7,709 nucleotides of DNA. It comes from Hydrogenothermus sp. Lineage in GTDB: Bacteria > Aquificota > Aquificia > Aquificales > Hydrogenothermaceae. The first letter of the stretch is position 1; each line of letters starts with the position of its first letter. Location of the stretch: NCBI GenBank assembly GCA_003978675.1, contig QNYP01000007.1, forward strand, positions 1 to 7,709. The letters are read 5' to 3'. Both the position numbers and the translations under genes were made by a program. Shown piece after piece: positions 5,700-7,709 of this stretch. The notes below the pieces were generated by a model. The model saw nothing but the letters and a program-made list of their open reading frames with translations, was not told the DNA's origin and did no database searches.

Positions 5700-6526
5700 T
5701 TTATCCTCTCCTTTATATCAAATTTATTGAATTCCTCAAGTATTTGAAGTGCTCTATACGAGCTTTCAAAAGATGGATTTTGGATAAACTGTTTTATCAT
5801 AAGTTCTAATTTGTCTGTATTATCTTTTTTCTCTTGTATACCATCTGGATACTTTATTGTATCGTTTACAAAATCAAATATTATCTCTCCCTCTTTTGTT
5901 TTTAATATCCACTCTCTTCTAACATTTGGATAATTCCAAGCTACCTGTAAAAAGAAATCAGTTTTATCTGTTTCTCCATATATTTCAAAAATATCTCCTT
6001 TATCTTCTACCTGTTTCAGTTTTATATTCCCAAATAGGTATTGAAGTATATATATATCGTGCCAAGCTAAATCAAAAAAGGGATTTATATATCCACTTCT
6101 TGCATTTAGTCTATAAGCCTGTATGACATTAACTTTCGAGTCTTTTTGAAAATTTCTAACAACACTTGAACGAAGTTCTATTTCTGAAACCCCTAAATAA
6201 ACTCCATTTTTCTCTGCAAGATTTATGGCTTCCTCTAGTTCCTTTGGATTTAACGTTGGAGGCTTTTCTATCATTGTATTTATGTTTCTTTCCAGTGCCT
6301 TTTTTGCAAGGGGAATGTGTAGTTTAGGAGAAGTTGCAATAAACATATACTCTATATCTTCTTTATTCAATGCTTCATCTAGATTAGTATATTTTCTGTA
6401 GCTTTCATCATATTTTTCTAATATATTTGGATTAGTATCAACTAAAATCGGTGAATAACCAAGTATTTTAAATTTACTGGCATAATGCCTTCCCATATTC
6501 CCAACACCAACTATAGCTACTTTCAA
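5696..6526 (-). CDS. gnnA: Gfo/Idh/MocA-family sugar-nucleotide dehydrogenase, GnnA-like
   Basis: A 276-residue NAD-dependent oxidoreductase. The N-terminal Rossmann fold has GVGNMG (7-12); the family's EKP motif lies at 87-89 with the likely catalytic Lys88. DLAWHD (152-157) sits where the family's conserved Asp/His active-site residues lie. Start choice: TTG at 6524-6526 is preceded by GGAGGT with 6-nt spacing and gives the natural beginning MKVAIVGVG. A GTG at 6559 in the same frame would add 11 residues and place the ribosome site inside the gene. Paired by a 4-bp overlap with the aminotransferase, it probably oxidises C3 of UDP-GlcNAc (GnnA) for lipid A diamino-sugar synthesis. A WbpB-like role on UDP-GlcNAcA is the alternative. 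Confidence 0.68.
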   Translation of the reverse strand: MKVAIVGVGNMGRHYASKFKILGYSPILVDTNPNILEKYDESYRKYTNLDEALNKEDIEYMFIATSPKLHIPLAKKALERNINTMIEKPPTLNPKELEEAINLAEKNGVYLGVSEIELRSSVVRNFQKDSKVNVIQAYRLNARSGYINPFFDLAWHDIYILQYLFGNIKLKQVEDKGDIFEIYGETDKTDFFLQVAWNYPNVRREWILKTKEGEIIFDFVNDTIKYPDGIQEKKDNTDKLELMIKQFIQNPSFESSYRALQILEEFNKFDIKERIN

Positions 6527-6683
6527 AAAAATACCTCCAAACAAAAACAATTTTACCACAAGTATTATGCAAAAAACATGCCATTTTTAAGAAAGTAAAA
6601 TCATAGGACATAACTTTTTATAAATTGCAAAACTGCAAAAACACGGTTTTTCGTTCCTGACAGAAAAGGTTAATTATTTCTCA
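6527..6683 (-). promoter_or_regulatory. dapA-gnnA intergenic region with a possible promoter
   Basis: A 157-bp non-coding gap inside an otherwise tight minus-strand gene row. Read on the minus strand it holds an extended -10-like TGGTAAAAT (6550-6558) that would start transcription near 6543, just before the gnnA ribosome site. The -35 region is poor. TTTTGCA occurs three times (rightmost at 6634-6640, then 6626-6632 and 6568-6574). An AT-only hairpin AAAAAC/GTTTTT lies at about 6637-6651. This suggests gnnA-nusB can be transcribed apart from dapA, but no element is strong, and no convincing terminator after dapA is seen. Confidence 0.35.
6533..6538 (-). promoter_or_regulatory. Ribosome binding site deciding the TTG start of gnnA
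   Basis: GGAGGT on the minus strand lies 6 nt before TTG (6524-6526). It is the only strong Shine-Dalgarno match near the start of the dehydrogenase and argues against the longer GTG start at 6559. Confidence 0.8.
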
Positions 6684-7541
6684 TTAGATTAGACCATACT
6701 CTTTTAATACTTCTTCTAAAAACTTTTTATTTTTTTCGGACATATGATAAAGAGGGAGTCTCATTTCTATATCATCTATTAGTCCCATCATATATGCAGC
6801 GGTTTTTACAGGGATAGGATTAGTTTCTACAAACATTGCTTTAAATAACTTCCAGTATTTATCATGTATTTTTCTTGCTTCAGTAAAGTTTCCATCTAAA
6901 GCAAGCTCGCACATTTTTGCAATATCTTGTGGTACCAGGTTATTAGCCACAGAGATTACGCCTTTTGCTCCAACTGCCATCATAGGTAGAGTTAAAGCAT
7001 CATCTCCAGACAGTATAACTACATCAGGATTTGTTAATGCTATTTGCTCTGAAACCCTTGCAACATTTCCTGTTGCTTCTTTTAAACCAATTAGTCTTGC
7101 AAATGTTTCAGGTAACATATCTACACCTGTTCTAGATGGAATATTGTATAAAATTAGTGGAATATTTGTTTCCTCTGCTATAGCTTTAAAATGTTGGTAT
7201 ATACCTTCTTGAGTTGGTTTATTATAGTAAGGAACGATTTGCAGTGAAGCATCTGCTCCTACTTTTTCTGCAAATTTTGTTAATGCAATTGCTTCATGTG
7301 TTGCATTTGCTCCTGTTCCTGCAATTATTGGTATTCTCTTATCTGCATATTCTACTGCTAAAGCAATCAACTCTTCATGTTCTGAGTACGTTAAAGTTGC
7401 AGACTCTCCAGTAGTTCCTGCCACAACTATTCCATGAGTTCCATTTTTTACATGAAAATCTATAAGATTTTTCAAACTTTTTTTATCTATGTTTCCATCT
7501 TTAAAAGGGGTTATTAACGCTACAAGAGAACCAGTAAACAT
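6684..7541 (-). CDS. dapA: 4-hydroxy-tetrahydrodipicolinate synthase
   Basis: A 285-residue TIM-barrel aldolase that condenses pyruvate with aspartate semialdehyde, the first committed step to diaminopimelate and lysine. Seen: GTTGES (42-47), PYYNKP with Tyr106, YNIPSRTG with Tyr132 and Arg137, Schiff-base Lys154 in GLKEATGN, LSGDD, GAKGVISVANN and ETNPIPVK. The start is supported by GGAGGA (7551-7556), 9 nt upstream. Oddity: compared from memory with E. coli DapA (RLAKVKNIIGIKEATGN), the window reads RLIGLKEATGN. About six residues are therefore missing between the helix and the strand bearing the catalytic lysine, although the frame stays open. That is exactly where the inverted copy at the window end begins. 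Whether this version is active, or the sequence correct, is uncertain; the family is not. Confidence 0.93.
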   Translation of the reverse strand: MFTGSLVALITPFKDGNIDKKSLKNLIDFHVKNGTHGIVVAGTTGESATLTYSEHEELIALAVEYADKRIPIIAGTGANATHEAIALTKFAEKVGADASLQIVPYYNKPTQEGIYQHFKAIAEETNIPLILYNIPSRTGVDMLPETFARLIGLKEATGNVARVSEQIALTNPDVVILSGDDALTLPMMAVGAKGVISVANNLVPQDIAKMCELALDGNFTEARKIHDKYWKLFKAMFVETNPIPVKTAAYMMGLIDDIEMRLPLYHMSEKNKKFLEEVLKEYGLI

Positions 7542-7550
7542 TATTTTTAA

Positions 7551-7556
7551 TCCTCC
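7551..7556 (-). promoter_or_regulatory. dapA ribosome binding site
   Basis: GGAGGA on the minus strand, 9 nt before the dapA ATG. It shows that sequence up to about 7556 is the natural dapA leader, so the foreign junction lies between there and 7561, and the dapA promoter is not in the window. Confidence 0.8.
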
Positions 7557-7560
7557 ATAT

Positions 7561-7709
7561 TAATTGGTTTAAAAGAAGCAACAGGAAATGTTGCAAGGGT
7601 TTCAGAGCAAATAGCATTAACAAATCCTGATGTAGTTATACTGTCTGGAGATGATGCTTTAACTCTACCTATGATGGCAGTTGGAGCAAAAGGCGTAATC
7701 TCTGTGGCT
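7561..7709 (+). pseudogene. Inverted partial copy of dapA, running off the window
   Basis: The plus strand here encodes LIGLKEATGNVARVSEQ and onward to GAKGVISVA, identical to residues 150-199 of the DapA encoded at 6684-7541. It has no start: the frame is open back to a TAA at 7548-7550 but contains no start codon with a ribosome site. It therefore cannot make DapA unless the 467-bp segment between the two arms is inverted. It begins abruptly at the same point where the main dapA copy lacks residues. It is most likely an inversion chimera at a contig end; a real inverted duplication is possible. Confidence 0.8.

Larger units (their letters stand above)
6945..7709. repeat. Perfect 149-bp inverted repeat flanking the 5' half of dapA
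   Basis: The arm 6945-7093 (inside dapA) and the arm 7561-7709 are exact reverse complements as read base by base. They enclose 467 bp (7094-7560) that hold the dapA leader and its first half. Identity stops at 7560/7094 on the inner side and continues to the end of the window on the outer side, so the true length is unknown. Absence of any divergence means a very recent duplication or an artefact. Confidence 0.95.

Noticed and set aside
5926..6126. Plus-strand frame of 66 codons
   Set aside because: Antisense shadow inside the Gfo/Idh dehydrogenase.
6637..6651. AAAAAC/GTTTTT hairpin as a dapA terminator
   Set aside because: Stem is almost all A-T with a 3-nt loop and no separate U tract; unlikely to be stable in a thermophile.
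7214..7414. Plus-strand frame of 66 codons, Leu/His-rich
   Set aside because: Antisense shadow of dapA, produced by its Ala/Thr codon pattern.
7094..7560. Phase-variable invertible switch controlling dapA
   Set aside because: Inverted arms lie in coding sequence, no recombinase is in the window, and either orientation would rebuild the same dapA junction; an artefact or neutral inversion is simpler.

Overview
The window looks like a piece of an AT-rich, thermophilic, sulfur-using bacterium of the Aquificota, most likely the Hydrogenothermaceae (Sulfurihydrogenibium or Persephonella type). This is inference from the low GC, the Lys/Glu/Ile-rich proteins, the sulfur-transfer genes and a diamino-sugar gene pair that would suit Aquifex-type lipid A. 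No rRNA or other marker is present to prove it. Genes are packed tightly, with many ATGA or TAATG overlaps.

Left block (1-2967, + strand): six genes with little or no spacing. They encode a BFD-like [2Fe-2S] protein, a PP-loop ATPase resembling tRNA thiolation enzymes, a TusA-like sulfur carrier, a small DUF1858-like helical protein, a stand-alone NifU C-terminal-type protein, and shikimate dehydrogenase (AroE). The first five look like a compact sulfur or Fe-S relay delivering persulfide sulfur to a thiolation reaction. AroE is an unrelated passenger.

Middle (2968-3502, + strand): a hairpin whose U-tract faces the minus strand, a promoter with a tandem repeat, a tRNA-Val(GAC) with C at position 33, and yajC close behind it. 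yajC converges on the minus-strand operon. The two stop codons lie in one shared bidirectional terminator hairpin, and the genes overlap by 4 bp.

Right block (7541-3499, read leftward on the - strand): dapA, then a gap with a possible promoter, then a Gfo/Idh dehydrogenase, a DegT aminotransferase, a tiny Cys-rich lipoprotein, ribH and nusB. The dehydrogenase/aminotransferase pair fits GnnA/GnnB (UDP-GlcNAc to UDP-GlcNAc3N, for amide-linked lipid A). DapA feeds lysine and diaminopimelate, so dapA and the sugar pair both have an envelope flavour. ribH-nusB is a common bacterial neighbourhood.

Right end (7561-7709): a perfect 149-bp inverted copy of the middle of dapA runs off the window end. 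Its inner boundary coincides with the point where dapA itself lacks about six residues that E. coli DapA has just before the catalytic lysine. That coincidence points to a rearrangement, or to an assembly or amplification chimera at a contig end, and is the least ordinary thing in the window.
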